From Doryteuthis pealeii (lineage: Eukaryota > Mollusca > Cephalopoda > Myopsida > Loliginidae): a DNA stretch of 64,000 nucleotides. Positions 12,447 to 24,930 of this stretch are shown here, in pieces. The stretch is taken from the NCBI GenBank assembly GCA_023376005.1, contig CM042152.1, forward strand, positions 90,497,948-90,561,947. Reading direction: 5' to 3'. Within the stretch, counting starts at the first letter, position 1. Every line of letters begins with the position of its first letter. The notes under the pieces are model-generated. The model had not been told where the DNA came from. It did not search any database and worked only from the letters and a program-made list of their open reading frames with translations. The position numbers were made by a program, and so were the translations under genes.

Positions 12447-12620
12447 ACTCTCTGTTGTTTCCCATTCTGTCTTTCTCTTCTGTCTTTCTCTTCTGTCTTT
12501 TGCTTCCCTCCCTCTCTTCTGTTTTCCTTGTTTCTTATATCCTTCTTTCCCTCCCCCTCTCTCTCTCCTCTCTCTCTCTCTCGTCTCTCTCTCTATTCTC
12601 TCCTCTCTCTCCTATGTTCC
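12385..12620. repeat. (CT)n tracts in arm B
   Basis: Mirror of the GA tracts at 3965-4240. The long SL-repeat frames are artefacts. Confidence 0.88.
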
Positions 12621-13857
12621 TTCTCTCTATCTTTTTTTTCAATTGTTTATTCTCTTAGGCATTTCATTTCAGAATCAGGAGACAGTGGAATATTCAAAGT
12701 AAGCTTAATTCTTCAGTACAGTTTTGTTAAAGTAATTGTCTTGTCTCACATCTTACGGGTTTTTTCTTCTAAAAAATCATTAGGTTCCCTTTGCTGACTG
12801 CACATCTTTGCAATTTTAATAAGCATTTTTTGTCAACTGAATGTTGACATTCTCAAATAACAATCACCAAAAGTATAAAATCTTTCAAGTGTCTATACAA
12901 TTATAACTTTTTTTTTGCTGAATCATTATATATATTTCCCTCTTCCTGTAATAAATTAGCGAATAGTGCTGACTACACCAATGTGACACTAGGCTCTCCC
13001 TTATGGTGCACTCAAAATTTAGAAGTGCTTAACAGACCACCGATAATTGCGTAATTAATTCGAGTTGATCTGGTTACAACTTGTTATCAATTGTAGATTT
13101 TCACTTGACGTTTACTAAAATACAACTTGGAGCATCACAGAAATTTCTTCATTTTCAATCTTTGAAACTAATATTTTTTTATGATATCCTGCCATTAGAT
13201 CATTAAGGAACCATTATTTCAATATTCATTTACACTTTATCTTGTGACAACGAATAAAAAAAAATAACGAAAAAAACCCAAAAAAAACCACACAAACACT
13301 TGAATTCAGAGAGCATTGCAAAACCTGTTTTTTTACCATTAAAACGAAGGTACTATAATTTATATCTTTATGACAAAGACTTTTATCGAATATTTCATTT
13401 TAAACTAATTACATATGAATTTGAGCAAAAACATTTTTCTTATACAATATATTTCACAATTCTAAGCTTACATTGTGAGCACTTATTTTAGAAATTGTTA
13501 TTATTCAAACACTGATTTAAAACTAATTCAAATCAAATTGTTAAAGTCTCCATAATGTTTACAATCTAAATTATTTTGTAATATTGCACACGAATCAAAT
13601 TGTTTCTGCTTTTGATGTTTCTATATGTAAAAGCAATTACAGCTTAATCTACATTTGTCAAATCTTGAGAATTTTTTAATAATATACTTCTTGAAAATCA
13701 TGCATTTTGTGAGTTTCTGGATATTATTTGTACTTGGAACGAAATTAAAAAAAAAAAACAAGAAACAAAACAAAAAACAAAAACAAAACAAAAACAAAAT
13801 AACAACAATAAACTTGACTATTTTAACAATTTAAAAAAGAAATCTCTACAATCAACA

Positions 13858-14684
13858 ATGGCCGATTTGAAATATCAAAGATTTTACTAACCAAGGTGTG
13901 AAATATCCAATTATGAAAACATTGAGGAGAATCTACAACAACTTCCATCCAATGCCAATTCGTAATGATGACGTGTTGTTGCTTGCATACCCTAATCGGG
14001 ACTCACTGGCTTTGGGAAGTCATAACATGATTGTAATGAAAACCAATACAATGAAAGTTAACAGAAGAAATATTTCCTGAGGCAAATAAACACACGATAA
14101 TTAGCAACAATAAAATCCCCAAGGGTGTTGAACAGCCACCTAAAACTCAGACATCTGGCAAAAAGAGATTCTAACAAAGGAAAATTAAATATTTTTGCAC
14201 GCAATCCTAAAGACATAGTACTCTCGGTTAAATTGTCACAATCACCTGCTGAAAGAATTGATTGGCTTCGATGGTATTTCATGACTTTCTCGAAGTATTC
14301 TGGAGGGGAAACTCTGTTTGGGCAGTTGGTTTGATTTACATGCTGCAGTACCAGAAGATTTTGCCGAGCAATTCTGAATTGCCAGTCATATTGTGATGTA
14401 CCGAGGATGTCAAGGAGATACGTGAAGGAGATTCAAAGAGTAGCCAAGTCTTAGGAGAAAGTTCAGCTACGATTGTGTGTTGAGATTGGCTGAAAAATGT
14501 AGCTTAAATAAACTGAAAAAGTGCAAAACTCCATATGTTTTCAGACGAAGGACACCGAGAGGAATTTGTTCGGAAAGGTGTTATTGGGATTGAAGAATTA
14601 CTTTCGTCGCCCAAAACGAACCTTTGACAAAAATAACAACGAAAGAGCTAAAGATTTAAAACTTCAATTAGATATGAACCTTAA
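13858..14684 (+). pseudogene. Sulfotransferase copy, heavily frameshifted (arm B)
   Basis: The mirror image of the copy at 1811-2659. The ATG is at 13858 and the stop near 14682. Many single-base losses are scattered through it: the 5'-phosphosulfate loop is already damaged near 13990, and the C-terminal RKG/GDW motif near 14570 is out of frame. It is 22 bp shorter than the intact copy. Probably consensus error in an unpolished contig rather than a third gene. Confidence 0.82.
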
Positions 14685-14771
14685 ATAAAATGATTACACA
14701 CACACACACACACACCACGCATACACGCATACACACACACACAACACCATAGTATATATATATATATAATA

Positions 14772-14968
14772 GCAATTTCACTTACGCTAATACCTTTGGG
14801 AAAGGTATAATTCTACTCTCCCTCCAGCTAATTGGGATATAGGCAGACTGGGCTCGTAACTGGTAGGCAACCGGTCTAGAGAAGGAAAACTCTGAATTCA
14901 ACCTGTTAAACTCCGCTTAAGAAATTGACCTGAGTTACATCCTGCCGGTGCGAGGGGTCCGGTAAATA
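14772..14968 (+). repeat. SINE C in arm B
   Basis: Mirror of 1519-1724. Confidence 0.78.
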
Positions 14969-15000
14969 TAATATATATTATATATATATATATAAAATAT

Positions 15001-15428
15001 ACATTGCCAACCCCTCCACGTGATAGGATTACACATGATCAATTTGTTAAAGTGGGAGTTTACAGGTTTAGAATGTAGGGTTTTTCCTTGTCCTAGACTG
15101 GTGCGCCTAAACGTGGTAATAAGGGACAGATTTCAGAGTACAACAATCCCTTGGCATTGGGAGTTACCTGCCCTTGTTTAGCTATACTCCCTTTTTTATT
15201 CAGCAAGTCGCCTCTTGAAAAACATATGTGCGTTTTTTGATTGAAATAAAACCTTATCGCCTAAAGGTATCTCCTTCAATTATTATCCGCCACAACTAAC
15301 CAAAGTAATAAGGAGCCTAAATCTGCCCTACTATTTACCTAAGTAGCTGGAAGGAAATTTTTGGATGCATAACTTCCTGAAGTTATTACCGCTAGTGAAT
15401 ATGCAAACAAGCCTCGTCCAGGATTAAA
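15001..15428 (-). repeat. SINE C with solo LTR in arm B
   Basis: Mirror of 1060-1482. The LTR lies at about 15112-15294, still bounded by CTAAC-type flanks. Confidence 0.75.
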
Positions 15429-15520
15429 GATAATTTATAGAACTGAACATTAAGGAAATACATAGAGAATTATCAGAAACTGTGAATGAAATTACATTCT
15501 GTCTGGAAAGCAAACTGAAA

Positions 15521-15777
15521 AAAAAAAAAAGTAAGTCGTCGGGCGGCCTAAGCGGTATCACCAATCAGCGAGGGAAGTCCTATCCCCTTTTCAGTCAGAA
15601 CGCTAGACCAAGGAGATTGTTTTGGCGTCTGAGGTGGAGTGCCACACCTACGCATCAGCTCTTACTTTACCGCACAGATCTGTGCTACTCATGACCTGAG
15701 TTGGCGAGGACCGGTACGAACTAGGAAAACGCTTGTGGTTTCTAGCCGAAGCGCTCTACGACTGAGCTACCCGGCCC
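15521..15777 (-). repeat. SINE A in arm B
   Basis: Mirror of 701-958. Confidence 0.82.
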
Positions 15778-16338
15778 TCCAAAAGATTTCATCCTGCTGA
15801 ATGGATAAATGTTGATATAAAATTTCCAAGATTAGAAATACAGACACTGGCCGGAAGATACAGCGAGTAATGATGAAACAATAATATTCAAGATAAAGAC
15901 ATTCTATCTTATAAAGTAATCTATATTAAGATATCATATAAATTTAGATAATGTTTTATAATGGGATAACATCTGACTTATATTCAATAAAAACATTTAT
16001 TTATCGAGAAAAGTAATAATAATGTGAAGAAATAGAGTTTTGAGATTTATTTATATTTGAAAATTATTGTCAATGTTTAAAACTTTTGATTTAAATGTAT
16101 ATTAGATATTCCTACATATACTTGTTAGTTTTGTTCCTTGTCCACATTTCTCCTCTCAAAATTCACTTAGTTGGTAGTGAAAGAAATTTAAAAAAACAAA
16201 TAATAATATATAAAAAAATAAAATGAAAGAATAATATAAAATAATATAATATAAAAAAGAATAAAAATAAAGAATTTAGAAAATAAAACATAATAATAAT
16301 AAATGAATAAATAAATAAATAAAAAATTAAATAGAACG

Positions 16339-16438
16339 NNNNNNNNNNNNNNNNNNNNNNNNNNNNNNNNNNNNNNNNNNNNNNNNNNNNNNNNNNNNNN
16401 NNNNNNNNNNNNNNNNNNNNNNNNNNNNNNNNNNNNNN
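16339..16438. other. Assembly gap (100 N)
   Basis: There are exactly 100 N, the conventional placeholder for a gap of unknown size. It abuts the end of arm B, so the order and orientation of the two sides are scaffolding statements rather than sequence. Confidence 0.99.
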
Positions 16439-16639
16439 AAAGGGAGAGAGATTTCCTTTTTGAGGTGGCTTTTAATACCTAACAATAGGTTACACTAACA
16501 ATCCATTAAATGCATTAGGCCAACCAACTTGGGTATCAGTGTAAGCAGGAATATAATGTATTGACTTTCACTTCGCAGCTTACTGCTTTAGTATCTCATC
16601 TAAAATATATATGAAGTGTTTTATTAGGACTTATGTTAT

Positions 16640-17695
16640 TTCTCATTAAGTAATTACATCATCATGTTGTGCTGACAGCAAGGGTTTCCATGACTCTCTC
16701 TTGCCACCCATCCCTCTTGTAGAATCCAATTAACCATTGAATTGGGAGGACAAAGGTAGCAAGCAAGCTGTGACGAATACAGATCTGCATTGCACACAAG
16801 GCACAGTACAGAGTGGTAAGTTCTTTATCTAAGCACCATAACCCCACAAAAGTCAGCAACCAATCAAGGCTCAGGGAAGGTATCACCCACATGCAAATAT
16901 GGAATTATTCCTGTGCCATATATACCAACTGCTTCAGGTCAACTTCACTCAGACTTATCTGGTCACTTCAACAGCATACTGACTGACTTACTTCAACAGC
17001 ATACTGATTGACTGACTGACTGACTTACTTCAACAGCATACTGATTGACTGACTGACTGACTTACTTCAACAGCATACTGACTGACTGACTGACTTACTT
17101 CAACAGCATACTGAACTGAACTGACTGACTGACTTACTTTAACAGCATACTGACTCACTTTGACACGTCTCAGTCACTTCTCCTGGCAGGTCTTCTGCAG
17201 GGCATCCAGTATCCATATAGAGCTGATTTAGGTTTTTGCAGTTTGCCTACACTGGTGTGTCCATGTGTAGTTGTCCACATGAGAATATCACTTCTGGGTT
17301 TGTCTTACTTCTACAGCAGTGTCCAATATGTCTTTTTCATCTTGGATGGTTTGTGTGATAGGAGATAAGTAGCTGTACAGCTGGGGGGGGGTTGCTGCTT
17401 CCAGGATTTGTTTAGGACAGCATGCAGCATCCTTGTGTAAATTCAATTTAGCTTTTTCTCCAATTGCTTTATCAAAGTAGAAGTGGTACAGCCATACAGT
17501 AGCACTGACATGGCTACAGATTGGAAGAAATCTCACTTTGTCTTTTAGAGAGATCAGATTTCCATATGATTGATAATTGATATTCTTAGGCATATATTGA
17601 CATTGCTTTCCGTGGATAGGATATTTACTACCTAGGTATCTGAACTGGTCAACTAATTTCAGGGCCTTGCCATCCAGTGTGGAGATGTCTCAAAT
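16640..17695 (-). pseudogene. LINE-1 C-terminal remnant split by a minisatellite
   Basis: On the minus strand, the FRYLGS-type block lies near 17620-17650, SYLSPITQTIQ near 17350 and RDGWQERV near 16670-16705. This is the order found at the C-terminus of RTE-like non-LTR retrotransposon polyproteins. A minisatellite (16966-17165) and point decay interrupt it. Confidence 0.6.
16966..17165. repeat. Minisatellite, ~35-41 bp units
   Basis: About five units of CTTACTTCAACAGCATACTG plus a variable number of GACT repeats. Units differ mainly in the GACT count, as expected from slippage inside a longer tandem repeat. Confidence 0.85.
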
Positions 17696-17918
17696 AGCGA
17701 TTATGTACATTGTAACATGATGAAATGTGATTGCGTTTTATGAGATGAATTAAGAAGGAATTAATAATGTCATAAAAATCAAGATAATATCTGATAAGAT
17801 ATTAAGATTAAATTTTTAGACAAAATTTTAAGCAGGCAAAAGATTTTCAATTGAACTGAATTTCCTACATAATGGGAATGACTAAGAAGAGCGTCTCTTA
17901 CATTCATATATGGAAAAA

Positions 17919-18200
17919 GCGTGTGGTTGTAATGGTTAAAGTCATGGGAAATGGACTCATTGCCCCGAGTTCAAATCCTGGACGTGGTAATTGAATTTCA
18001 CTTAGCACTAATACCATAGGGAAAGGTATGAATCCTACTCTCTCTCCAGCTGGGGGTAAATAGTAGGGCAAATTGGACTCTTTAACCTTGGTTAGGCAAC
18101 CGGTCTAGAAGAAGGAAAACCCTGAATTCAAAACCTGTTAAAATCTGCTTAAGAAATTGACCTTCTGTTGTATCCTGCTCGTGCAGAGGGGTTGGTAAAT
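17919..18200 (+). repeat. SINE C, full length (tRNA-derived)
   Basis: The best reference copy. It has a tRNA-like head with a TGGTTGTAATGGTTA A-box region and B box GAGTTCAAATCC (17967-17978), then the body (GCACTAATACC, GGTAAATAGTAGGGC, TTAGGCAACCGGTCTAG) and the 3' end GAGGGGTTGGTAAATAT. Confidence 0.82.
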
Positions 18201-18588
18201 ATGTATATTGAAAAATATTCACCAGCTACAAAATCATATTTCATGTTAACGGCTTACATCATTCCAATAATATTTGCTATGAAAGATAGTTTTGGATAAT
18301 GATGTTTTGAAGAGAATCAGTTAAAACAGAATTATCTAAAATCTAAAGAGAGAACTCAGTTTCCCATGAACTTTCAAAGAATCTGCTCACCAGGAATAAT
18401 AACTACCATTTTTTTCCTCGCCAGGATATTGCAAAAGATAAGAAATACTGCATGTTAACAATAATATAATATTTTCATGAAATAAAAGAATTAAAAGACT
18501 TATTTCATAACCTGGTTTAGTTGTGGGTGGTACTACTAATGTAAGTATGTCTTCATCAAGGATAGCCAGATGGAGCCCATCTCTCTCA

Positions 18589-18948
18589 AGGCCGCCATGT
18601 TGGCTGGGGCATTAGAATGCACCGACTGCACCTCTGCAGAGGGGGAAGACTCCCCAAATGGCAAGCCCAATCCTTTTTTATCATATGGGTGCTAGAAGGT
18701 GGTGGCTGAGAGTCTACATGTCTGGGAAAGGTGTTAGGCTCTATCTGATGTTGAGGTTCCAGTTTTGGAGGTTTGGAGAATGTGGAGCACCCCTTCATCA
18801 GTACCTGTTAGGGTCCCATCTATGGGTTAAATAGAAAAATGTCTTTATAAAAAATTGTATTATCCATTAAGAATTGATTTATTTCAAAACTTTATTGGCA
18901 TTAAATGACCCACTGAGGTTGATATGTTTGTAAAACAAAACAAACAAA
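18589..18948 (+). repeat. Element B, internally deleted
   Basis: Has both ends of the family (TTAGAATGCACCGACTGCACC at one end, CCACTGAGGTTGATATG and a CAAAC-rich end at the other) but lacks ~250 bp of the middle present at 57717-58314. Confidence 0.75.
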
Positions 18949-18977
18949 ACCAAACCAAACCAAATCTCTCTCCAGGT

Positions 18978-19204
18978 CTGGTTTGAATTCAGAGTCTTCT
19001 TATTCATAGACCGATTACCATACTAAGGTTAAAGAGCCCAGTCTGCTCTATGTTTACCCATAGTGGAGGGAGAATAGTTCATTGCATTATTCATAATTTT
19101 CCCTGGGGGTATTAGTGCTATGTGAAATGCAAACAGTCATGTTCAGGATTTGAACTCGGATAGCCGAGTTCACTTCCTACAACAATAACCATTATACCAC
19201 AAAT
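18978..19204 (-). repeat. SINE C, diverged
   Basis: Minus-strand copy with a recognisable B box (GGATTTGAACTCG on this strand), body and head. Confidence 0.75.
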
Positions 19205-19369
19205 GTCTCCACATTATCTCATGAAATGATAACACACAAATCTGTAAGCATTTTACAAATACAAAATTTATGTAAAAAAATAACCCAGAACAAGTATCCT
19301 CATGCCTTACGTGTTCAAAAAGCACTTCTTCCTAATTTGGTGTACAAGAACATCAACTATTAATAAGGG

Positions 19370-20165
19370 ATAAACATAATAAAAAGCAAGTAAAAGAAAA
19401 ATAAATAATTTAAAAAAAAACATAAAAATAGAAAAAAATAAACATACTAAGAATAAAAAGAAAAAATAAACAAAAAAATTAATAACTTGAAAAGTAAAGA
19501 AATAAACAAAAAATAAACATATTATTAATAAGAAAAATTAATAAGAAAATAAACAACATAAAATACAAAAAATAAACAAAAAATAAATATACTAAGAATA
19601 AAAGAAAAATATACAAAAATAAACAAACATAAAAAATAAAAAAATAAGCAAAAATAAATATACTAAGAATAAAAGAAAAATTAATAAGAAACAATATAAA
19701 AATATAAAATAAACAAAAATAAACATACTAGCAATAAAAATTAAAAAATAAACAAAAAAAATAAAATAAAATAAAAAGAATAAAATAAAATTAATAAAAA
19801 ATTAATAACATAAAATAAACATACTAAGAATAAAAGAAAATTAATTTAAAAAAATAAACAACGTTGAAAATTGAAAAATAAACAAAAAAATAAACATACT
19901 AAGAATAAAAGAAAAAATTAATTTAAAAAAAATAAACAACTTTGAAAATTGAAAAATAAACAAAAAAATAAACATACTAAGAATGAAAGAAAAATTAATT
20001 TTAAAAAAATAAACAACGTTGAAAATTGAAAATTAAACAAAAAAATAAACAACATAAAATAAACATACTAAGAATAAAAGAAAAATTAATTTAAAAAAAT
20101 AAACAACTCAAAAACAAGAATATATTTAGAATAAAAGACAATAAAACAAATATATAGAAAAATAA
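19370..20165. repeat. AT-rich satellite-like tract
   Basis: Imperfect tandem blocks of ~80-95 bp built on AATAAACATACTAAGAATAA and AAATAAACAACTTTGAAAAT, clearest at 19810-20110. No gene; the long frame on the minus strand is compositional. Confidence 0.75.
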
Positions 20166-20518
20166 TTTTTATTAATCTCTATATAAATATAGATAGGAGA
20201 GAATTATTTTTAACTTTTTAAATCTCAGGTAATACAGGATAGCTCTGCTAGTTGAAAGTAAACCATTTTGTCATGTATCTTTGGTATTTAATACTTCAAC
20301 ATCACAGGTTCTAACACCTTTCAAATTCTATCAAGTTCTTGCTTAGTCTGATTGGTCTGACTCCTACTGATACTTTTCTTAGACCATCCAATCTGACTAA
20401 ATTTCAAAGCTTCTATTTATGCATTTTGTTGCCCAAACACATAAGCTAGTTATGCTAAGACACAGAGCTTTGAAATTATCTTAAAATAACCCTGACATAG
20501 TGTCAATTTTTTGGCTGG

Positions 20519-20716
20519 CAGGAATTCAGAGTTTTCCTTCTCCAACACTGGTTACCTAACCAAGACAAAAGAACCCAATCTGCAAGAAGAAGAGGCAGAT
20601 TCATGACGTTCTCGAAGAGCCTTAGTGTGAGGTGAAACACAAAAAGCCTTGTCCAGGATTTGAACCCTGACTGCCAATTCCATTTCCTACTATGATAACC
20701 ATTACACTAGCATGCC
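20519..20716 (-). repeat. SINE C, strongly decayed
   Basis: Only the head and B-box region (GGATTTGAACCC) and the 3' block (GAATTCAGAGTTTTCC) are clear. Confidence 0.6.
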
Positions 20717-20750
20717 TCAGGATTGGTGGGCAAGAAACTGTATATATATA

Positions 20751-21028
20751 TTTACCAACCCCTCCGCATGAGCAGGATGCGACACAAGGTCAATTTCTTA
20801 AGCGGATTTTAACAGGTTTTGAATTCAGAGTTCTCCTAGACTGGTTACCTAACCATGGTTAGAGAGTCCATTCCGCCCTACTATTTACCCATAGCTGGAG
20901 GGAGAATTGGATTCATACCTTTCCCAAGGGTATTAGCGTCATGTGAAATGCCAACAGCTTTGTCCAGGAATTGAACTTGCGTTGACGAATCCATTTCCTA
21001 CGACTCTAACCATTAGACCACGCGCCTT
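20751..21028 (-). repeat. SINE C, near full length
   Basis: Runs from CCAACCCCTCCGCATGAGC through the body to the tRNA-like head (CTCTAACCATTAGACCACGC) on the minus strand. Confidence 0.8.
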
Positions 21029-22200
21029 CATAAGGCAAGAAACTGTATGTGGTGGATACTGGCAAGGTGTGGCAATATGCTGGTCATGGGACCAAATGTG
21101 GTCCTGTTACATACCCACATTGACACAGGGAGCACAACTGGTGTGTGAGAGTGAGACTTCTCAGATAAGAGAGTTCTTGAAAGGGCTTCTGTTGGGTTTT
21201 GCTTGTTTAAATTAAATGAATTAACACACATTTTTTTTATTTTGCTTGATCAAGTTTTTATTTTATCTTTATGCCCATTATCACCGCGAGGAGAAACTGG
21301 CCAGACTGAATCTCAAAATTCTCACTTCTCACTCCTCCTTTCTCCCCTTTCAACACATATCATTATCTGTCCAATCAAAACCATGCCATGCATCTATGCT
21401 GGCATCATCATTCAAATTTTTCCATTACAACACACACCATCACTCAAACTTTTACCGTAACTAATCACTCAAACCACCATCATGGTTCCACGTCATGACC
21501 ATTGTGTCACACAAAGTTTTCTACTCTTACAAGGTTATAAACTTTATGAAAATAAAAGTTTGAACTTGGAAGCATAGTAGATATAACACCAACTTTCTTG
21601 TGAAGCATCAAATTGTACATTTACAAACTTATGTATGTGGTGATGGGGGAAGTGCAGTCACAAGTACAAGTAGATCTGTGCCTTTTGCAGAGACCAAAAT
21701 TATTAATATTTTGGTATCAATGGAAACATTAATCTTGACACTAAGAAGAAGAATGTCAGTTGTCATTTTGTTTAAAATCCAACAAGGGAAAATTTCCAAT
21801 CGACTTCACTAAGCTTTCCAGAACTCTGTCAGATTTTCATTAATAACTAGACAACCTGTGAACCTGTTGGCTTTCTGTTCTAACATTCATTCATGATAAT
21901 ACTAAGACTAGGAATGATGGGAAGGAATATGCTCATTAGTACTTTGTAGTTATTTCTGCTATAATGAAAATTTATGTATATATTTTATCATATATTTTAA
22001 TTGGAAAGATATTTTGCAAAATTTCATAAATTGTTGTCTTTCAGTTTTAAGATAAATGGATTTTGAATAAACCCAATAACAAGTTAATTATTCTGTTAAA
22101 TATTTTCTTTTGCACAATTGGAAAATAATGTAAAGGAAAATTCAAAAATAAGAAAGAAAATAGGAAGGATCCTAATTAAGAATGAATTGAAAATATACCG
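21029..22200. other. No recognisable feature
   Basis: Unique-looking AT-rich sequence with short frames only. Nothing with a convincing domain or codon signature. Confidence 0.45.
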
Positions 22201-22204
22201 AATT

Positions 22205-22400
22205 AACAACATTGTTGGTGGGTTGGTTGGGTTGTATGGCACGTCAACCCCTGTTGGGTTATTTTATGCTGTAGATCTTTTGTTTGATTTATTCTTGATC
22301 GGTATATTTTTTAAACTCCATTTTTGTAAAACACATTTTTTTAAACTCTTTTTAAAAAAATCTATTTAGCCCATAGATAGGACCCTAGCAGGTACAAAAT
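22205..22400 (-). repeat. Element B, partial and diverged
   Basis: One end only: GGTTGGGTTGTATGGCACGTC, the ACTC-A-TTTTT stretch and CCCATAGATAGGACCCTAGC. Confidence 0.65.
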
Positions 22401-22424
22401 ATAGAAATATATAATATCATATAA

Positions 22425-22625
22425 TAATATATAATTTTAGATATACTATATTGTATATAATATATAATATTAAATATACTATATTGTATATAATATATAA
22501 TATTAAATATACTATATTGTATATAATATATAGTATTAAATATACTATATTGTATATAATATATAATATTAAATATTAAATATACTATATTGTATATAAT
22601 ATATAATATTAAATATACTAAATTG
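22425..22625. repeat. 33-bp AT minisatellite
   Basis: About six units of TATACTATATTGTATATAAT plus ATATAATATTAAA. Confidence 0.85.
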
Positions 22626-22846
22626 TAACTGATTGTAACTGGAATATCAGCAGCAGCTATATGATTTCTTTCTAAAAATCGTTTGATTTTTGTTTGATTA
22701 AATAATTATATCCCTTAATCAGTAAAAATCAATTAAAAAAAAGGGTGGACTAACTTATCAAATTATAATTATATTAATTGTATTAATTTTGTGATTTATC
22801 AATTTATGTACTCTTATGTGTAATTTATTATTTTCTAGTGATTTTC

Positions 22847-22914
22847 TTCTTCTTCTTCTTCTTCTTCTTCTTCTTCTTTAGATTCTTCTTCTTCTTCTTC
22901 TTTAGATTCTTCTT

Positions 22915-22945
<31 letters not shown>

Positions 22946-22965
22946 TTATTATTATTATTATTTCA
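22847..22965. repeat. (TTC)n with TTA tail
   Basis: A TTC microsatellite adjoining (TTA)n. On the minus strand the TAA repeats form the 3' tail of the LINE at 22966-23420. Confidence 0.85.
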
Positions 22966-23420
22966 CTCCAGAGAGTTTTTCACATCCACCTTAGCTGATG
23001 GTTCACTGGAGGCTGTGACAGCAAGTCTCCTCAGGTCTCTATGACTCTTCTGAGTATTCTAGACAATCGCAACAATGCTGTAGTCTGGATGGCCTTGGTT
23101 CTTCATCCAGACTCTTTTCCAGACCCCTGGGTATCGTTCAAAGAGCACCAATTACAAGTGGTACAACCTTCACGTCCATGTTCCACAGTTTTCTTAGTTC
23201 TCTGATGAAGTCCAAGTATTTGTTTATCTTTTCGCTTTCTCTCACTTTCCTGAGAAGAAATTTATGATCAGCTGGGATGGCAAAATCCACAAGATGACAA
23301 GTTCTCTTCTTCTTGATAATCAACTCTAGATCTGGTCTCCCTGCCGGGATTAGGTGATCTGTCTCTATCTCAAAGTCCCAGAGAACTTTGTGCATCTCGT
23401 TCTCCAGGACAGATTCATGT
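22966..23420 (-). pseudogene. LINE-2 C-terminal remnant with (TAA)n tail
   Basis: An open minus-strand stretch of about 85 codons carries a WDFEIETDHLI...RPDL...VDFAIPADHK pattern followed by ELRKLW and VVPLVIGAL. This C-terminal signature is common in animal non-LTR retrotransposon polyproteins; the RPD...DF spacing resembles a restriction-like nuclease fold, but that is inference. After a frame break the tail (LEYSEES, LLSL) leads to TAA repeats. A second 3' end of the same family is at 62905-63188. Confidence 0.65.
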
Positions 23421-23496
23421 ATTCTTATTTTTCATTTTTTTAAATTATAATTTATCTATTTTTATTTCTCTGAATGTTTGAGATGAGGCTTGAAGA

Positions 23497-23792
23497 TTAG
23501 TATTATTAGCGTTATTCGGACTATTGTCCCCATCTTCATAGTTATTTGTACAACGTTTTGGCTGATATACCCTCCGGCCTTCTTCAGGTATTTCTTGTCG
23601 GACTCGGGAACCTTCTCGGACTCGGGAACCTTCTCGGACTCGGGAACCCGAGTTTGAAAAGAAGGTTCCCAAGTCCGAGAAGGTTCCCGAGTCCGACAAG
23701 AAATACCTGAAGAAGGCCGGAGGGTATATCAGCCGAAACATTGTACAAATAACTATGAAGATGGGGACAATAGTCCGAATAATGCTAATAAT
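23497..23792. repeat. Family P palindrome
   Basis: Two family P 3' ends in inverted orientation, fused near 23645. It reads TATTAG-GTTATTCGGACTATTG inward from the left and ends CAATAGTCCGAATAATGCTAATA. The two arms share the AAATACCTGAAGAAGG core and the GAGTCCGA repeats. Confidence 0.8.
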
Positions 23793-24049
23793 ATTATCTA
23801 TTTTTATTTTTTAATTTTTGAATAAAGTAAAACATTTTAAAAAAATGATAAAATAATATATATGTAAGAATTTTAGTGATATAGAGATCTTATTTATTTT
23901 GTTTTGTATTTATTTGTCTTGTATCAAAACACCACATGAATTGTTGGCTAGTTGGTTTGTGTTAGGGAATATCAAAGCATTCTGGGTTATTTCATTATCG
24001 AACTCAGTAGTTTTTATAAGAAATTTCAGGGTTTCAAATAATTACTGAT

Positions 24050-24220
24050 ATTCTGAAAAAAATTAACATTCTATTCATTGTTCATTTCTATATTGGCAAA
24101 TACAGCTCCAAACTCGGCACTTTTACGACACACCTTGTATTCTGAAAACAATGTTTCATTCATTGTTCATTTCTATCGTGGTAAATACAACTTCAATCCT
24201 GATACTTTTATGACACACCT

Positions 24221-24224
<4 letters not shown>
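24050..24224. repeat. Two-unit tandem repeat, ~87 bp
   Basis: TATTCTGAAAA...GACACACCTTGTAT occurs twice in succession with ~80% similarity, then a TA tract (24223-24262). Confidence 0.8.
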
Positions 24225-24264
<40 letters not shown>

Positions 24265-24660
24265 TATTGACGAAGATATATACAGTTTGTTAGACATACA
24301 AGATTTGAAAAATACCAAAAGAATGTTTTCTTTATTTTATCTTATTTCAAATCTTATTTAAATATTTCTCTGAAAGTAAAGCGTAGAAAAATAAAAAAAA
24401 ATTTGAATAACACTCAACATTTCTAAAAAAACAACAAATAGCACAGCTGTATGTGTAGAAGCTGCAACATATACAATTTATTTTTTGTTTAGTTTTTTAT
24501 CAAATTTGGATATTCTCTTGAAAATAATGTGTGAAAGAAATTTAGAAAGCAGTTGATTCTGAAAGATCCTATTTGAAAATGATCTGAGAAAAGATAAAAA
24601 CAACATCATAGGAATAGTAACATCTTTCAATGTAGAAATGGTTTCATTAGATGTTCTACC

Positions 24661-24930
24661 ACTACCATTCACATCCATATTTTCTATTGCGAGCACACTT
24701 CGACCCACACCTACATTAACACATGTTCACTCCATATACATACACACATACCTACCTATTCACTAACATTCACTACCATTCACATCCATATTTTCTATTG
24801 CGAGCACACTTCGATCCACACCTACATTAACACATGTTCACTCCATATACATACACACATACCTACCTATTCACTAACATTCACTACCATTCACATTCAT
24901 ATTTTCTATTGCGAGCACACTCCTATTTTT
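24661..24930. repeat. 111-bp minisatellite
   Basis: Units begin ACTACCATTCAC at 24661, 24772 and 24883, so the period is exactly 111 bp. The ~100 bp before the array recurs at 25485-25567 and leads into a third, interrupted unit. Confidence 0.88.

Larger units (their letters stand above)
8344..16338 (-). repeat. Arm B of fold-back (inverted, noisier copy)
   Basis: This is the reverse complement of arm A, carrying the same large indels as arm A but many scattered single-base deletions in homopolymers and genes. That error pattern resembles unpolished long-read sequence. It stops at the assembly gap at a point matching about base 113 of arm A. The turn is visible at 8288-8357: the 14 bases at 8288-8301 reappear inverted at 8344-8357, leaving a 42-base loop. 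Confidence 0.9.

Noticed and set aside
22838..23044. Poly-F frame
   Set aside because: TTC microsatellite plus flanking LINE-2 read on the wrong strand.
24661..24930. CRISPR-like array
   Set aside because: The repeats are 111 bp, directly adjacent and without spacers, in a eukaryotic context.
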